Origin: Pseudomonas azadiae
Lineage (GTDB): Bacteria; Pseudomonadota; Gammaproteobacteria; Pseudomonadales; Pseudomonadaceae
Reading direction: 5' to 3'
Length of the DNA stretch: 64,000 nucleotides
Assembly: GCF_019145355.1 (NCBI RefSeq)
Contig: NZ_JAHSTY010000001.1
Location: 62,001-126,000, forward strand
Below, piece by piece: positions 53,981-63,001 of the stretch. Below the pieces are notes generated by a model. It saw nothing but the letters and a program-made list of their open reading frames with translations, searched no databases and was not told where the DNA came from. The stretch's first letter is position 1. Each line of letters starts with the position of its first letter. A program made the translations under genes and the position numbers.

Positions 53981-54070
53981 GTGTGGGAGCTGGCTTGCCT
54001 GCGATAGCATCACCTCGGTGTAACCGATGCACCGCGGTGCCTGTATCGCAGGCAAGCCAGCTCCCACACT
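53981..54070. repeat. REP doublet, 'agctggcttgcctgcgata' family
   Basis: GTGTGGGAGCTGGCTTGCCTGCGATA and its exact complement TATCGCAGGCAAGCCAGCTCCCACAC enclose a spacer of about 38 bp. Sister copies are at 55320-55408 and 59219-59309. Confidence 0.9.
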
Positions 54071-54089
54071 TGGTTCTGCGCCTGGCGTA

Positions 54090-54539
54090 CTACTTCCAGC
54101 GGTCAGCAGCGGCGTGGTCGCTGTCCCGCCCATCCACCCAACGCGGCCCCTCACTGGTAATTTCCTTTTTCCAAAACGGCGCCCGCGTCTTCAGATAGTC
54201 CATCACAAACGCACAGGCATCAAACGCCGCCTGCCGATGGGCACTGGCAGCTGCAACGAAAACAATCGGCTCACCCGGCTCCAGTGCGCCAATGCGGTGC
54301 AGCACTTCCAGCTTGAGCAGCGGCCAACGCTGCTCGGCTTCCACGGCGATCTTGGCCAAGGCTTTCTCTGTCATGCCGGGATAATGCTCCAGGAACATCC
54401 CCGCCACATCCAGCCCATCGTTGAAATCGCGCACATACCCGACAAAACCCACCACCGCGCCCACGCCGACGTTGGCCGCGTGCATCGCGTTGACTTCGGC
54501 ACCGGGATCAAACGCTTCGACCTGCACACGGATGGCCAT
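54090..54539 (-). CDS. moaE: Molybdopterin synthase catalytic subunit MoaE
   Basis: A 149-aa large subunit of molybdopterin synthase, which inserts sulfur from MoaD thiocarboxylate into cyclic pyranopterin monophosphate. The conserved block VGAVVGFVGYVRDFNDG, LEHYPGMTEKAL, the HRIGALEPGEPIVFVAAAS segment, and the C-terminal KTRAPFWKKE active-site lysines are present. It is last of the leftward moaC-moaD-moaE group, 2 bp after moaD. Confidence 0.95.
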   Translation of the reverse strand: MAIRVQVEAFDPGAEVNAMHAANVGVGAVVGFVGYVRDFNDGLDVAGMFLEHYPGMTEKALAKIAVEAEQRWPLLKLEVLHRIGALEPGEPIVFVAAASAHRQAAFDACAFVMDYLKTRAPFWKKEITSEGPRWVDGRDSDHAAADRWK

Positions 54540-54541
54540 GC

Positions 54542-54784
54542 TCAGCCTCCGGTCACGGGTGGGAAAAACGCGACTTCATCGCCGGCTTGCAGCGGCTCGT
54601 CCAGGCTGCACAGTTCCTGGTTGCGCGCGCACATCAGGCTGGTTTCGTTGAGCACTGCGAAGTCAGGCTCACCCGCCAGCGCCTGGCGCACGGCGTCGAC
54701 GGTCGCAAAGTCACCTTCCATCTCCAGGGAATCCAAGCCGATCGCTTCGCTGTAGCGCGCAAAAAACAATACGTTGATGCTCAT
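54542..54784 (-). CDS. moaD: Molybdopterin synthase sulfur carrier subunit MoaD
   Basis: An 80-aa ubiquitin-fold sulfur carrier ending in the required Gly-Gly (AFFPPVTGG). It is activated as C-terminal thiocarboxylate and partners MoaE. The start ATG overlaps the moaC stop by 4 bp. Confidence 0.95.
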   Translation of the reverse strand: MSINVLFFARYSEAIGLDSLEMEGDFATVDAVRQALAGEPDFAVLNETSLMCARNQELCSLDEPLQAGDEVAFFPPVTGG

Positions 54785-55254
54785 GCCTGGTCCGCCTTGA
54801 AGTGCCCGCTCTTACCGCCAAGCTTTTCCAGCAGGCGAATACTTTCGATGGTCATGCCACGGTCCACGGCCTTGCACATGTCGTAGATGGTCAATGCGGC
54901 GACGCTGGCGGCGGTCAACGCTTCCATCTCCACGCCGGTCTGGCCGGAGAGTTTGCAGCGCGCCAGGATGTGCACCGAGTCTGCACCGTCGGCGCTGAGT
55001 TCGACCTTGACCCCGGTCAACATCAGCGGGTGGCACAGGGGGATCAGGTCACTGGTTTTTTTCGCCGCCTGGATCCCGGCAATGCGGGCCACGGCAAACA
55101 CGTCGCCCTTGGGGTGCGCGCCGTCGACAATCATTTGCAGGGTTTCGGGCAACATGCGCACGCGCGCTTCGGCCACCGCCTCACGGAAGGTCACGGACTT
55201 GTCGGTGACGTCGACCATATGGGCGCGACCTTGGGAATCGAGATGAGTCAGCAC
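54781..55254 (-). CDS. moaC: Cyclic pyranopterin monophosphate synthase MoaC
   Basis: A 157-aa enzyme that with MoaA makes cyclic pyranopterin monophosphate from GTP. Conserved segments are [38 protein letters not shown], and the C-terminal [26 protein letters not shown]. The start is GTG 55254 ([12 protein letters not shown]) with AGGAG 8 bp upstream. moaA is not in the window. Confidence 0.95.
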   Translation of the reverse strand: MLTHLDSQGRAHMVDVTDKSVTFREAVAEARVRMLPETLQMIVDGAHPKGDVFAVARIAGIQAAKKTSDLIPLCHPLMLTGVKVELSADGADSVHILARCKLSGQTGVEMEALTAASVAALTIYDMCKAVDRGMTIESIRLLEKLGGKSGHFKADQA

Positions 55255-55319
55255 AGGGATACTCCTGATCAGGAGCAGGGATTGTAAACCCAACCAGGAT
55301 TAAATGTGGCAGCAGACCT

Positions 55320-55408
55320 GTGTGGGAGCTGGCTTGCCTGCGATGCAGCCACCGCGGTGTATCAGTTGCACCGAGGTGATGCTATCGCAGGCAAGCCAGC
55401 TCCCACAC
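55320..55408. repeat. REP doublet, 'agctggcttgcctgcgat' family
   Basis: GTGTGGGAGCTGGCTTGCCTGCGAT and ATCGCAGGCAAGCCAGCTCCCACAC flank a spacer of about 40 bp between the moaC start and the PhoH gene. It is nearly identical in the arms to 53981-54070. Confidence 0.9.
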
Positions 55409-55425
55409 AAACCGGCTCTTGCAGG

Positions 55426-56820
55426 CTATAAGTGAGATTCGGCGTATTCGGCCAGAATCGAACGAGGCACCCCTTGCAGCGCAATATGCACGCCGTTCGG
55501 GAAGTCTTTGAAGCGCTCCGTCAGGTAGGTCAGCCCGGAGCTGGTCGCGGACAGGTAAGGGGTGTCGATCTGCGCCAGGTTGCCCAGGCACACCACTTTG
55601 GAGCCGGCGCCGGCACGGGTGATGATGGTTTTCATCTGGTGCGGGGTCAGGTTCTGGCATTCATCGATCAGGATCAGGCTCTGCTGGAAGCTGCGACCTC
55701 GGATGTAATTGAGGGATTTGAACTGCAACGGCACTTTGCTGAGGATGTAGTCGACGCTGCCATGGGTGTTTTCGTCATCCATGTGCAAGGCTTCGAGGTT
55801 GTCGGTGATCGCCCCCAGCCACGGCTCCATTTTTTCCGCTTCAGTGCCGGGCAAAAAGCCGATCTCCTGGTCCAGGCCCTGCACGCTGCGGGTGGCGATG
55901 ATGCGGCGATAGCGCTTGGTCACCATGGTCTGTTCGATGGCGGCGGCCAGGGCGAGGATGGTTTTGCCCGAGCCTGCGGCGCCGGTCAGGTTGACCAGGT
56001 GGATGTCCGGGTCGAGCAGCGCATACAACGCCAGGCTCTGGTAGATATCACGTGGTTTCAGGCCCCAGGCTTCCTGGTGCAACAGGGGTTCCTGATGCAG
56101 GTCGAGGATCAGCAGCTTGTCGACCTGGATTTCCTTGATCCAGCCGACGAAGCCCTGTTCGTCGATGATGAATTCATTGATGTGCACGGCCGGCAGGTTG
56201 TCGATCAACTGTACCTGGTGCCAGGTGCGGCCATGGTCCTGGCGGGTTTCGACCTTGCTGACCAGGTCCCAGAACGAGCCTGTCACGGTGTGATAACCAC
56301 GGGACAGCATCGATACGTCGTCGACGAGTTGGTCGGTGCTGTAGTCCTCGGCGGCGATCCCACACGCGCGGGCCTTGAGGCGCATATTGATGTCTTTGGT
56401 CACCAGCACCAGGCGCAGGTCCTTGTCGCGCGCGTGCAGGTCGATCAACTGGTTGATGATTTTGTTGTCGTTCAGGTTTTCCGGCAGCAGGCTGTTGGGC
56501 TCGCTGCGCTTGCTCATCAGAATCGACAGCAAGCCCTTGGGCCCGCTCTTGCCACGCTGGATGGGTACGCCGACTTCAACGTCCTCCGGCGATGCCTCGC
56601 CCAGTGTCTTGTCGATCAGGCGGATGGCCTGTCGGCATTCGGCGGCCACGCTGTGATGCCCGCTTTTGAGTTTGTCGAGTTCCTCAAGCACGATCATGGG
56701 GATGGCGACGTGGTGTTCTTCGAAGTTAAGCAGTGCGTTTGGATCGTGGATCAGTACGTTGGTATCAAGCACATAAAGGATTGGCTGGTCGGAAGAAGGG
56801 TTACGTCCATGATCATCCAT
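55426..56820 (-). CDS. PIN-domain PhoH-family ATPase (PhoH2 type)
   Basis: A 464-aa protein with an N-terminal PIN nuclease-like domain (VLDTNVLIHDPNALLNFEEH, LEELDKLK, acidic cluster; about residues 10-150) and a C-terminal PhoH NTPase domain with Walker A LTGAAGSGKTILALAAA and Walker B LILIDECQNLTP. Such PhoH2 proteins are proposed RNA helicase-nucleases; the cellular role is unclear. All ATPase motifs are intact. It stands alone, flanked by REP sequence and a gene-free region. Confidence 0.9.
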   Translation of the reverse strand: MDDHGRNPSSDQPILYVLDTNVLIHDPNALLNFEEHHVAIPMIVLEELDKLKSGHHSVAAECRQAIRLIDKTLGEASPEDVEVGVPIQRGKSGPKGLLSILMSKRSEPNSLLPENLNDNKIINQLIDLHARDKDLRLVLVTKDINMRLKARACGIAAEDYSTDQLVDDVSMLSRGYHTVTGSFWDLVSKVETRQDHGRTWHQVQLIDNLPAVHINEFIIDEQGFVGWIKEIQVDKLLILDLHQEPLLHQEAWGLKPRDIYQSLALYALLDPDIHLVNLTGAAGSGKTILALAAAIEQTMVTKRYRRIIATRSVQGLDQEIGFLPGTEAEKMEPWLGAITDNLEALHMDDENTHGSVDYILSKVPLQFKSLNYIRGRSFQQSLILIDECQNLTPHQMKTIITRAGAGSKVVCLGNLAQIDTPYLSATSSGLTYLTERFKDFPNGVHIALQGVPRSILAEYAESHL

Positions 56821-57158
56821 ACTCGGTCACCTTTGTGGGAGCCATTCGACGCAATACCTGGGCGGTGCTGCGCCTCGAATCGACCACCGAACACACCTGA
56901 GTGACGTCAAGTGCATTGCCCACAGCAGGAGTCTTGGAAGACGCCACCTGTGTTGCAGGTTTCGGCGATCTGACTTCGTAATACCGCAAAACCCATGACA
57001 GGAAAAAGCACTTTGACGCTTTTTTGAAGTTTATTTTTCAGAATGACGAATAGCACTAGCCGAGTGCCAGGCAGCCCGCTAAAGTCGGAAGTCCGCCTGC
57101 ATCGAAATGTCGCGCAAAATCACCCCGAAATGCCCCGTACCCAACAGGGCCGGGCATT
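56821..57158. other. Gene-free region with one hairpin
   Basis: About 340 bp upstream of the PhoH gene and downstream of the deacetylase gene. The pair GAAATGCCC (57127-57135) and GGGCATTTC (57152-57160) overlaps the deacetylase stop and may act as a weak leftward terminator, though no T-run follows. The rest (an AT-rich patch at about 57000-57050) shows no coding or RNA-gene signal that I recognise. Confidence 0.45.
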
Positions 57159-58283
57159 TCAGCGAAATGCCTCCCGGCAGTCCTGCCAACCCAAACCACT
57201 CTGCGCCGTCGCCTGCAACAACATCGGCAACGCCTCACGCGCCTTGCCCTGGGTGTCGTGAAACACGATCACGCCCTTGCGCCACAGCAGCATCAATGTG
57301 AGCACCCGTTGCGCCGACTCATCGGCCTCAAGCTTGCCCGGCTCGTCCTGGGAATCGATGTCCCACAACGCCACCTGCAAGCCCTGGGCCTGGAAAAAAC
57401 CCTGGCTGTCGGCGCGGCGCTGGCCATAGGGTGGACGGAACAGCGGCACATAGTTTTCCGGCATCAGGTTTTGCACCAGGGAGGCGCTGCGGGTGACGGA
57501 GCCCTGCCAATCCACCCAATGGCTGTGGGAGCGATATTGCCAGCCCTGGGTGCCCACGCACTGGCCTTGGTACAACGCCTGCACCTCGGCGACGGAGCTA
57601 CGTTCCACACGGGTTTGCAGGCTGCTGCCGAGGGCAAAGAACGTGGCGTTCATCTTCTGCTTGCGCAGGTAATCGGCGAGCCAGTCGGTGTTGCCGCTGG
57701 CCGGCGCAGGGCCGCCGTCAAACGTCAGCAGGAACAGACGGTCGTTGAATTCGTCGCCATTGCGCTCGTGCTCGCCGAAACGCGCGACTTCGCTGCTGAT
57801 CTGCGGGAACAGCGCGGCCTTGCGCAGCAGCTCGTCCAGATAGCGCTCATGAAACGTGCGGCTCGGGGCAGCCCAGGCTATATAGAAAGAGTCTTGGCTC
57901 ACTTCGAACTTGCCGGCCTGCTCGCGCAGGTCGTCCATGCTTTCGACCAGATAGCAGAACGACGCGTCGACCTCACAGCTTTCCTGGGCGAACCTATAGT
58001 TCTCCAGCAAGCGCTGCCAGAGCCGGCGGCGCAGGTCGTCGGTGGCGGCCCGGTTGATGATCTTCAAGCCCAGGCGCTGTTTGAGCGCGGCGTCATCCTG
58101 GGACTCGCTTGCGAGCAGGCTGTGGGCGAACATCAGGATTTCCGCGCGCGAAGCCACATCGAACAGCGCCGGGCTGCTGAGCTGCTCGGGCCAGGTGCCA
58201 CGGTCGAGGCTGGCCACATCCACCGGCGCCGCCTGGGCGTTCAGGCAGAGCACGCAGGCTGTCAGTAAAAGCGCGATTCGCAC
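57159..58283 (-). CDS. Exported polysaccharide-deacetylase (NodB) family protein with altered active-site motifs
   Basis: A 374-aa exported protein: signal peptide ([19 protein letters not shown]), an N-terminal helical region of about 180 residues, then a NodB-homology domain. Motif 1, normally TFDDGP, reads TFDGGP, so the metal-binding second Asp is Gly. The usual H-x3-H motif is replaced by RSHSHWVDW. Motif 3 (FRPPYGQR), motif 4 (LWDIDSQ) and motif 5 (IVFHDT) are kept. The start is GTG 58283 with AAGGAG 8 bp upstream. Classical metal-dependent deacetylation is therefore doubtful. Target polymer unknown. Confidence 0.82.
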   Translation of the reverse strand: MRIALLLTACVLCLNAQAAPVDVASLDRGTWPEQLSSPALFDVASRAEILMFAHSLLASESQDDAALKQRLGLKIINRAATDDLRRRLWQRLLENYRFAQESCEVDASFCYLVESMDDLREQAGKFEVSQDSFYIAWAAPSRTFHERYLDELLRKAALFPQISSEVARFGEHERNGDEFNDRLFLLTFDGGPAPASGNTDWLADYLRKQKMNATFFALGSSLQTRVERSSVAEVQALYQGQCVGTQGWQYRSHSHWVDWQGSVTRSASLVQNLMPENYVPLFRPPYGQRRADSQGFFQAQGLQVALWDIDSQDEPGKLEADESAQRVLTLMLLWRKGVIVFHDTQGKAREALPMLLQATAQSGLGWQDCREAFR

Positions 58284-58415
58284 TTGGGGTCTCCTTCTCC
58301 AGAGTCGTCGGCCACTATAGCGGATCATGCCTATCACCATCATAGGTGGAGTCAAAACGCCCCAACCCCTAGAATCGCGCCCACGCTACACGCCACGATT
58401 CCAGGAGCCAACTTC

Positions 58416-59195
58416 ATGCTGATGGTGATTTCCCCAGCCAAAACCCTCGACTTTGAGTCAAAGCCGGCCACTGCGCGCTTCACCCAGCCGCAGTACCTGG
58501 ACCACTCCCAGCAATTGATCGAGCAACTGCGCGGACTCAGCCCGGCGCAGATCAGCGAGTTGATGCACGTCTCCGACAAGATCGGCGGCCTCAACGCCGC
58601 GCGCTTCGGCAGTTGGACCCCGGCGTTCACGCCGGCCAATGCCAAGCAGGCGCTGTTGGCGTTCAAAGGCGATGTGTACACCGGCTTGAATGCCGAGACC
58701 TTCAGCGATGCCGATTTCACTTACGCCCAGGATCACCTGCGCATGCTCTCGGGTTTGTACGGCCTGCTGCGCCCCCTGGACCTGATGATGCCGTACCGCC
58801 TTGAGATGGGCACCAAGCTCGCCAATCCGCGGGGCAAGGATTTGTATGCGTTCTGGGGCACGCGCATCAGCGAATGGTTGAACGAAGCGCTGGTTGAACA
58901 AGGTGACAACGTGCTGCTGAACCTGGCGTCCAACGAGTACTTTTCGGCGGTCAAGCGCACGGCTTTGAACGCGCGGGTCATCAATACCGAGTTCAAGGAC
59001 CTCAAGAACGGCCAGTACAAAATCATCAGCTTCTACGCCAAAAAGGCGCGGGGCATGATGAGCCGCTTTGTCATCCAGGAGCGCATCAACGACCCAGCCA
59101 AGCTCAAGGCCTTTGATGCGCAGGGCTATCGCTTCGATGCGCAGCAGTCCACGCCGGAAAAATTGGTGTTTCTGCGCGATCACGCACCGGAATAA
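58416..59195 (+). CDS. yaaA: Peroxide stress protein YaaA
   Basis: A 259-aa cytosolic protein of the YaaA/DUF328 family, which in E. coli limits free iron and oxidative damage and binds DNA. The family start [63 protein letters not shown] and [12 protein letters not shown] are all present. ATG 58416 is chosen (ATG 58422 possible); CAGGAG lies upstream. Confidence 0.93.
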   Translation: MLMVISPAKTLDFESKPATARFTQPQYLDHSQQLIEQLRGLSPAQISELMHVSDKIGGLNAARFGSWTPAFTPANAKQALLAFKGDVYTGLNAETFSDADFTYAQDHLRMLSGLYGLLRPLDLMMPYRLEMGTKLANPRGKDLYAFWGTRISEWLNEALVEQGDNVLLNLASNEYFSAVKRTALNARVINTEFKDLKNGQYKIISFYAKKARGMMSRFVIQERINDPAKLKAFDAQGYRFDAQQSTPEKLVFLRDHAPE

Positions 59196-59218
59196 GGCGC
59201 CCTCGCACAGACGCTCAA

Positions 59219-59309
59219 ATGTGGGAGCTGGGTTGCCTGCGATAACAGTCTTTCAGTAGCACAATTGCCAACTGACCCGCCGCTATCGCAGGCAAGCCAG
59301 CTCCCACAT
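59219..59309. repeat. REP doublet, 'agctgg.ttgcctgcgata' family
   Basis: ATGTGGGAGCTGGGTTGCCTGCGATA pairs with TATCGCAGGCAAGCCAGCTCCCACAT around a spacer of about 39 bp. It has the same arms as 53981-54070 and 55320-55408 apart from one mismatch. Confidence 0.9.
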
Positions 59310-59411
59310 TTTTAGCGCATTCCCGCCTTAAAACGTCATACTTTTGGCGTCAAAAAACATCATGAAGCACATCTAACAATTCTTTCACTCGACATCCGTC
59401 GTTTTTTTTCG

Positions 59412-59445
59412 TAGTGGCACCAATTTTTTTAAACACTAGTGGCAC
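59412..59445. repeat. Direct repeat TAGTGGCAC upstream of the algD promoter
   Basis: TAGTGGCAC occurs at 59412-59420 and again at 59437-59445, 25 bp apart. A related inverted word TTAGTGCCA lies at about 59513-59521. Regularly spaced copies about 130 bp upstream of the proposed promoter suggest an activator site (AmrZ or another). The protein is not identified. Confidence 0.5.
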
Positions 59446-59568
59446 AAAACTATCCCTTCGCGCCAACTACCTGTAACTACTGGCCCAAATTGCAAGTGCT
59501 ATCAATATAGTATTAGTGCCATCTCTGCCAATATTTCAAAAAATTTCTGGAAACAGGATGAGCGGCCA

Positions 59569-59596
59569 GGAACTTCGTCTGAACGCACGGCTCATA
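59569..59596 (+). promoter_or_regulatory. Candidate AlgU (sigma-22) promoter for algD
   Basis: GGAACTT (59569-59575), a 16-bp spacer, then TCATA (59592-59596) matches the sigma-22 pattern GAACTT-N16/17-TCnnA. It would give a leader of about 480 nt before the algD ATG, in line with the long algD leaders known in the genus. A second, weaker AACTT word is at about 59989. Confidence 0.5.
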
Positions 59597-60081
59597 CCAC
59601 CGGTAACGAAATTCTCTGTTCCTGTAAGAGATGACTTACATAGCGACCCACGGAAGCAGCCAAGTTGCCCCATCAACTTTGACTCACGGGTCACATCATC
59701 GACTGATATGAGTTGAGGGCGGCGATAAGGATCAATTGCTATCCCCAAGAGGCCAAGGTAGCGCTTACCCAAATGTGTCAGTGATGACACCCAAGGTGTT
59801 GATATTTAAAGGCTAGCAGCCTCTATCTGCACCCTGCGGCACTGGCGTCGGCACCTTCCCCCAAGAAGGCCGGCTGCATTTAAGGGCAAGCCCCAATAAC
59901 AAGGCCAAGTTGCGCACAACTTGAGTGCAATAGTTAGTCACTCACTATTTAACATGCCTGTACGCGGTAAGTCGGCGTCTATTCGCTCAACTTCCGTGGC
60001 ATTCAGTGACGCTTGCAAAAATGAACTCGCCATCTATTTGGCATGATTAATACCGTCTTCAATGACAATGAGGTAAATGCG

Positions 60082-61398
60082 ATGCGCATCAGCATATTTG
60101 GTTTGGGTTACGTTGGCGCGGTATGTGCCGGTTGCCTGTCTGCCCGCGGCCACGAAGTGGTTGGCGTAGACATCTCCAAGGACAAGATTGACCTTATCAA
60201 TGCAGGCAAATCGCCAATCGTTGAACCCGGCCTGGGCGAGCTGTTGAGCCAGGGTATTGAAACCGGCCGGCTGCGCGGCACCACCAACTTCGCCGAAGCC
60301 ATCCGCGACACTGACCTGTCGATGATTTGCGTCGGTACCCCGAGCAAGAAAAACGGCGACCTGGAACTGGACTACATCGAAGCGGTATGCCGCGAGATCG
60401 GCCTGGTCCTGCGTGACAAAGCCACCCGCCACACCGTGGTCGTGCGCAGCACTGTGCTGCCGGGTACCGTGGCCAATGTGGTGATCCCGATCCTCGAAGA
60501 CTGCTCCGGCAAAAAAGCCGGTGTCGACTTCGGTGTTGCGGTCAACCCGGAATTCCTGCGTGAATCCACCGCCATCGCCGACTACGACCTGCCACCGATG
60601 ACCGTCATCGGCGAATTCGACAAAGCCTCCGGCGATGTCCTGCAGTCGCTGTACGAAGAACTCGACGCACCGATCATCCGCAAGGACATCGCCGTTGCCG
60701 AGATGATCAAGTACACCTGCAACGTGTGGCACGCCACCAAAGTGACCTTCGCCAACGAGATCGGCAACATCGCCAAGGCTGTCGGCGTCGACGGTCGCGA
60801 AGTGATGGAAGTGGTCTGCCAGGACAAGACGCTCAACCTGTCCCAGTACTACATGCGCCCAGGCTTCGCCTTTGGCGGTTCGTGCCTGCCCAAAGACGTG
60901 CGCGCCCTCACCTACCGCGCCAGCACCCTGGACGTGGAAGCGCCGCTGCTCAACTCGCTGATGCGCAGCAACGAGTCCCAGGTACAGAACGCCTTCGACA
61001 TCGTGTCCAGCCACGATAAACGCAAAGTCGCGCTGCTGGGCCTGAGCTTCAAGGCCGGTACCGATGACCTGCGCGAAAGCCCGCTGGTCGAGTTGGCCGA
61101 AATGCTGATCGGCAAGGGCTACGACCTGAGCATCTATGACGCCAACGTCGAGTACGCCCGTGTCCACGGCGCGAACAAAGACTACATCGAAGGCAAGATC
61201 CCGCACGTGTCGTCCCTGCTCAACTCGGACTTCGACGACGTGATCAACAACTCCGACGTGATCATCCTGGGCAACCGTGATGAGAAGTTCCGTGCCCTGG
61301 CGCAGAACGCACCGCACGGCAAGCAAGTGATCGACCTGGTGGGCTTCATGTCCAAGGCCACCAGTGCGAGCGGTCGCACCGAAGGCATTTGCTGGTAA
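60082..61398 (+). CDS. algD: GDP-mannose 6-dehydrogenase AlgD
   Basis: A 438-aa enzyme oxidising GDP-mannose to GDP-mannuronate with two NAD, the committed step of alginate synthesis. It has an N-terminal Rossmann domain ([17 protein letters not shown]), a central dimerisation part, the catalytic cysteine in [15 protein letters not shown], and a C-terminal Rossmann-like domain ([19 protein letters not shown]). The family ending GRTEGICW is present. ATG 60082 (MRISIFGLG) has GAGGT upstream; an in-frame start at 60043 is less likely. First gene of the alginate operon. Confidence 0.96.
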   Translation: MRISIFGLGYVGAVCAGCLSARGHEVVGVDISKDKIDLINAGKSPIVEPGLGELLSQGIETGRLRGTTNFAEAIRDTDLSMICVGTPSKKNGDLELDYIEAVCREIGLVLRDKATRHTVVVRSTVLPGTVANVVIPILEDCSGKKAGVDFGVAVNPEFLRESTAIADYDLPPMTVIGEFDKASGDVLQSLYEELDAPIIRKDIAVAEMIKYTCNVWHATKVTFANEIGNIAKAVGVDGREVMEVVCQDKTLNLSQYYMRPGFAFGGSCLPKDVRALTYRASTLDVEAPLLNSLMRSNESQVQNAFDIVSSHDKRKVALLGLSFKAGTDDLRESPLVELAEMLIGKGYDLSIYDANVEYARVHGANKDYIEGKIPHVSSLLNSDFDDVINNSDVIILGNRDEKFRALAQNAPHGKQVIDLVGFMSKATSASGRTEGICW

Positions 61399-61481
61399 CA
61401 GCAACGGCAAGTTCCCGGCTGCAAGCGTACCAATCCCCAGCGCTTGCAGCCTGGAGCCTTCTTCACCTTCGGATGACGCTT

Positions 61482-62963
61482 ATGTCCAAGTTAAAACACG
61501 TATTCCTTCAATCCGCCGGCTGGCTGTTCTTCCTGAGCCTGCTGATGGGACTCGCCCTGCTGCTGCCGGCGAGTACGTTCGACTCCGAGTCGAAGAATTT
61601 TATTTTCCTGATTGGCGCCGTCGGTATCTGGCGCTACTCGATGGGTGCTACGCATTTCTTTCGCGGCATGCTGTTCCTGTATGTGGTGTATCCGCACCTG
61701 CGCCGCAAAGTGCGCAAGCTGGGCAAATCCGCCGACCCGTCCCACGTGTTCCTGATGGTCACCAGTTTCCGTATCGATGCGCTGACCACCGCGCAGGTCT
61801 ATAGCTCGGTGATCCGCGAAGCCATCGAATGCGGCTTCCCCACCACCGTGGTCTGCTCGCTGGTGGAAATGTCCGACGAGCTGCTGGTGAAAAGCCTGTG
61901 GGAACGCATGAACCCGCCGGAGCATGTGAAGCTCGACTTCGTGCGTATCGCCGGTACCGGCAAGCGCGACGGCCTGGCCTTCGGTTTCCGCGCCATCTCC
62001 CGCCACCTGCCCGATGACCGCGCCGTGGTTGCAGTGATCGATGGCGACACCGTGCTCGCCGAAGGCGTGGTGCGCAAGACCGTGCCGTGGTTCCAATTGT
62101 TCGGCAATGTCGGCGGCCTGACCACCAACGAGTTCTGCGAAGTGCGCGGCGGCTACATCATGAGCGAGTGGCACAAACTGCGCTTCGCCCAGCGCCACAT
62201 CAACATGTGCTCCATGGCCCTGTCCAAGCGGGTACTGACCATGACCGGCCGCATGTCGGTGTTCCGTGCCAGTGTCGTGACCGACCCGGGCTTTATCGCC
62301 GACGTCGAAAGCGACTCGCTGCAACACTGGCGCCTGGGCCGCTTCAAGTTCCTTACCGGTGACGACAAGTCCAGCTGGTTCAGCCTGATGCGCCTGGGCT
62401 ACGACACTTTCTACGTGCCGGACGCCGCGATCCACACCGTGGAACACCCGCCGGAAAAGAGCTTTATCAAGGCCAGCCGCAAGCTGATGTTCCGCTGGTA
62501 CGGCAACAACCTGCGCCAGAACTCCCGCGCCCTGGGCCTGGGTGTACGCCGCCTGGGTCTGTTCACCAGCGTGGTGCTGTTCGACCAGCGTGTGTCGATG
62601 TGGACCTCGCTGCTCGGCCTGACCGTGGCGCTAATCGCCACCTTCAAGTACGGCGGCGCGTTCATCCTCGTCTACCTGCTGTGGATCGGCATCACCCGCC
62701 TGATTCTGACCCTGCTGCTGTCGTGCTCCGGCCACACGATCGGCCCGGCGTACCCGGCGATTCTCTATTACAACCAGATCATGGGCGCGCTGGTGAAGAT
62801 CTACGTGTTCTTCCGCCTTGATCAACAGTCCTGGACCCGCCAGGACACCAAACTGACCCGCGATTTGGCCAGCTTTCAACGTTGGTTCAACACCTGGTCG
62901 TCTCGGACCATGACCTTCTCCGCCGGCAGCATTTTCGTCGCCGTGTTGCTGATGATGGTCTGA
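61482..62963 (+). CDS. alg8: Mannuronan synthase Alg8
   Basis: A 493-aa inner-membrane family-2 glycosyltransferase polymerising mannuronate from GDP-mannuronate. Two N-terminal helices ([29 protein letters not shown]) precede the catalytic domain, with [10 protein letters not shown] (the DxD-type acids), the acceptor-binding region, and the QHWRLGRF form of the Q(Q/R)xRW motif. C-terminal helices follow. It needs Alg44 with c-di-GMP for activity. ATG 61482 (MSKLKHVFL) is chosen, 83 bp after algD. Confidence 0.95.
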   Translation: MSKLKHVFLQSAGWLFFLSLLMGLALLLPASTFDSESKNFIFLIGAVGIWRYSMGATHFFRGMLFLYVVYPHLRRKVRKLGKSADPSHVFLMVTSFRIDALTTAQVYSSVIREAIECGFPTTVVCSLVEMSDELLVKSLWERMNPPEHVKLDFVRIAGTGKRDGLAFGFRAISRHLPDDRAVVAVIDGDTVLAEGVVRKTVPWFQLFGNVGGLTTNEFCEVRGGYIMSEWHKLRFAQRHINMCSMALSKRVLTMTGRMSVFRASVVTDPGFIADVESDSLQHWRLGRFKFLTGDDKSSWFSLMRLGYDTFYVPDAAIHTVEHPPEKSFIKASRKLMFRWYGNNLRQNSRALGLGVRRLGLFTSVVLFDQRVSMWTSLLGLTVALIATFKYGGAFILVYLLWIGITRLILTLLLSCSGHTIGPAYPAILYYNQIMGALVKIYVFFRLDQQSWTRQDTKLTRDLASFQRWFNTWSSRTMTFSAGSIFVAVLLMMV

Positions 62964-63001
62964 CCCTGCCAAGCCTGAATTAACTAGGAACTACACACAC
63001 C

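Larger units (their letters stand above)
59310..60081 (+). promoter_or_regulatory. Long AT-rich control region of the alginate operon
   Basis: About 770 bp without a credible gene, strikingly A/T-rich in its first half. As in other pseudomonads, the algD upstream region should carry binding sites for AlgR, AmrZ and integration host factor and give a long leader. I can point to an AlgU-type promoter and repeated TAGTGGCAC words (separate entries). Short frames inside, such as 59516-59716, lack coding character. Confidence 0.7.

Noticed and set aside
59516..59716. A 66-aa frame in the algD upstream region
   Set aside because: No good ribosome-binding site, no family resemblance, and it overlaps the proposed promoter.
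60034..61410. A 458-aa frame antisense to algD
   Set aside because: It is an exact mirror of algD. No domain or start signal supports it.
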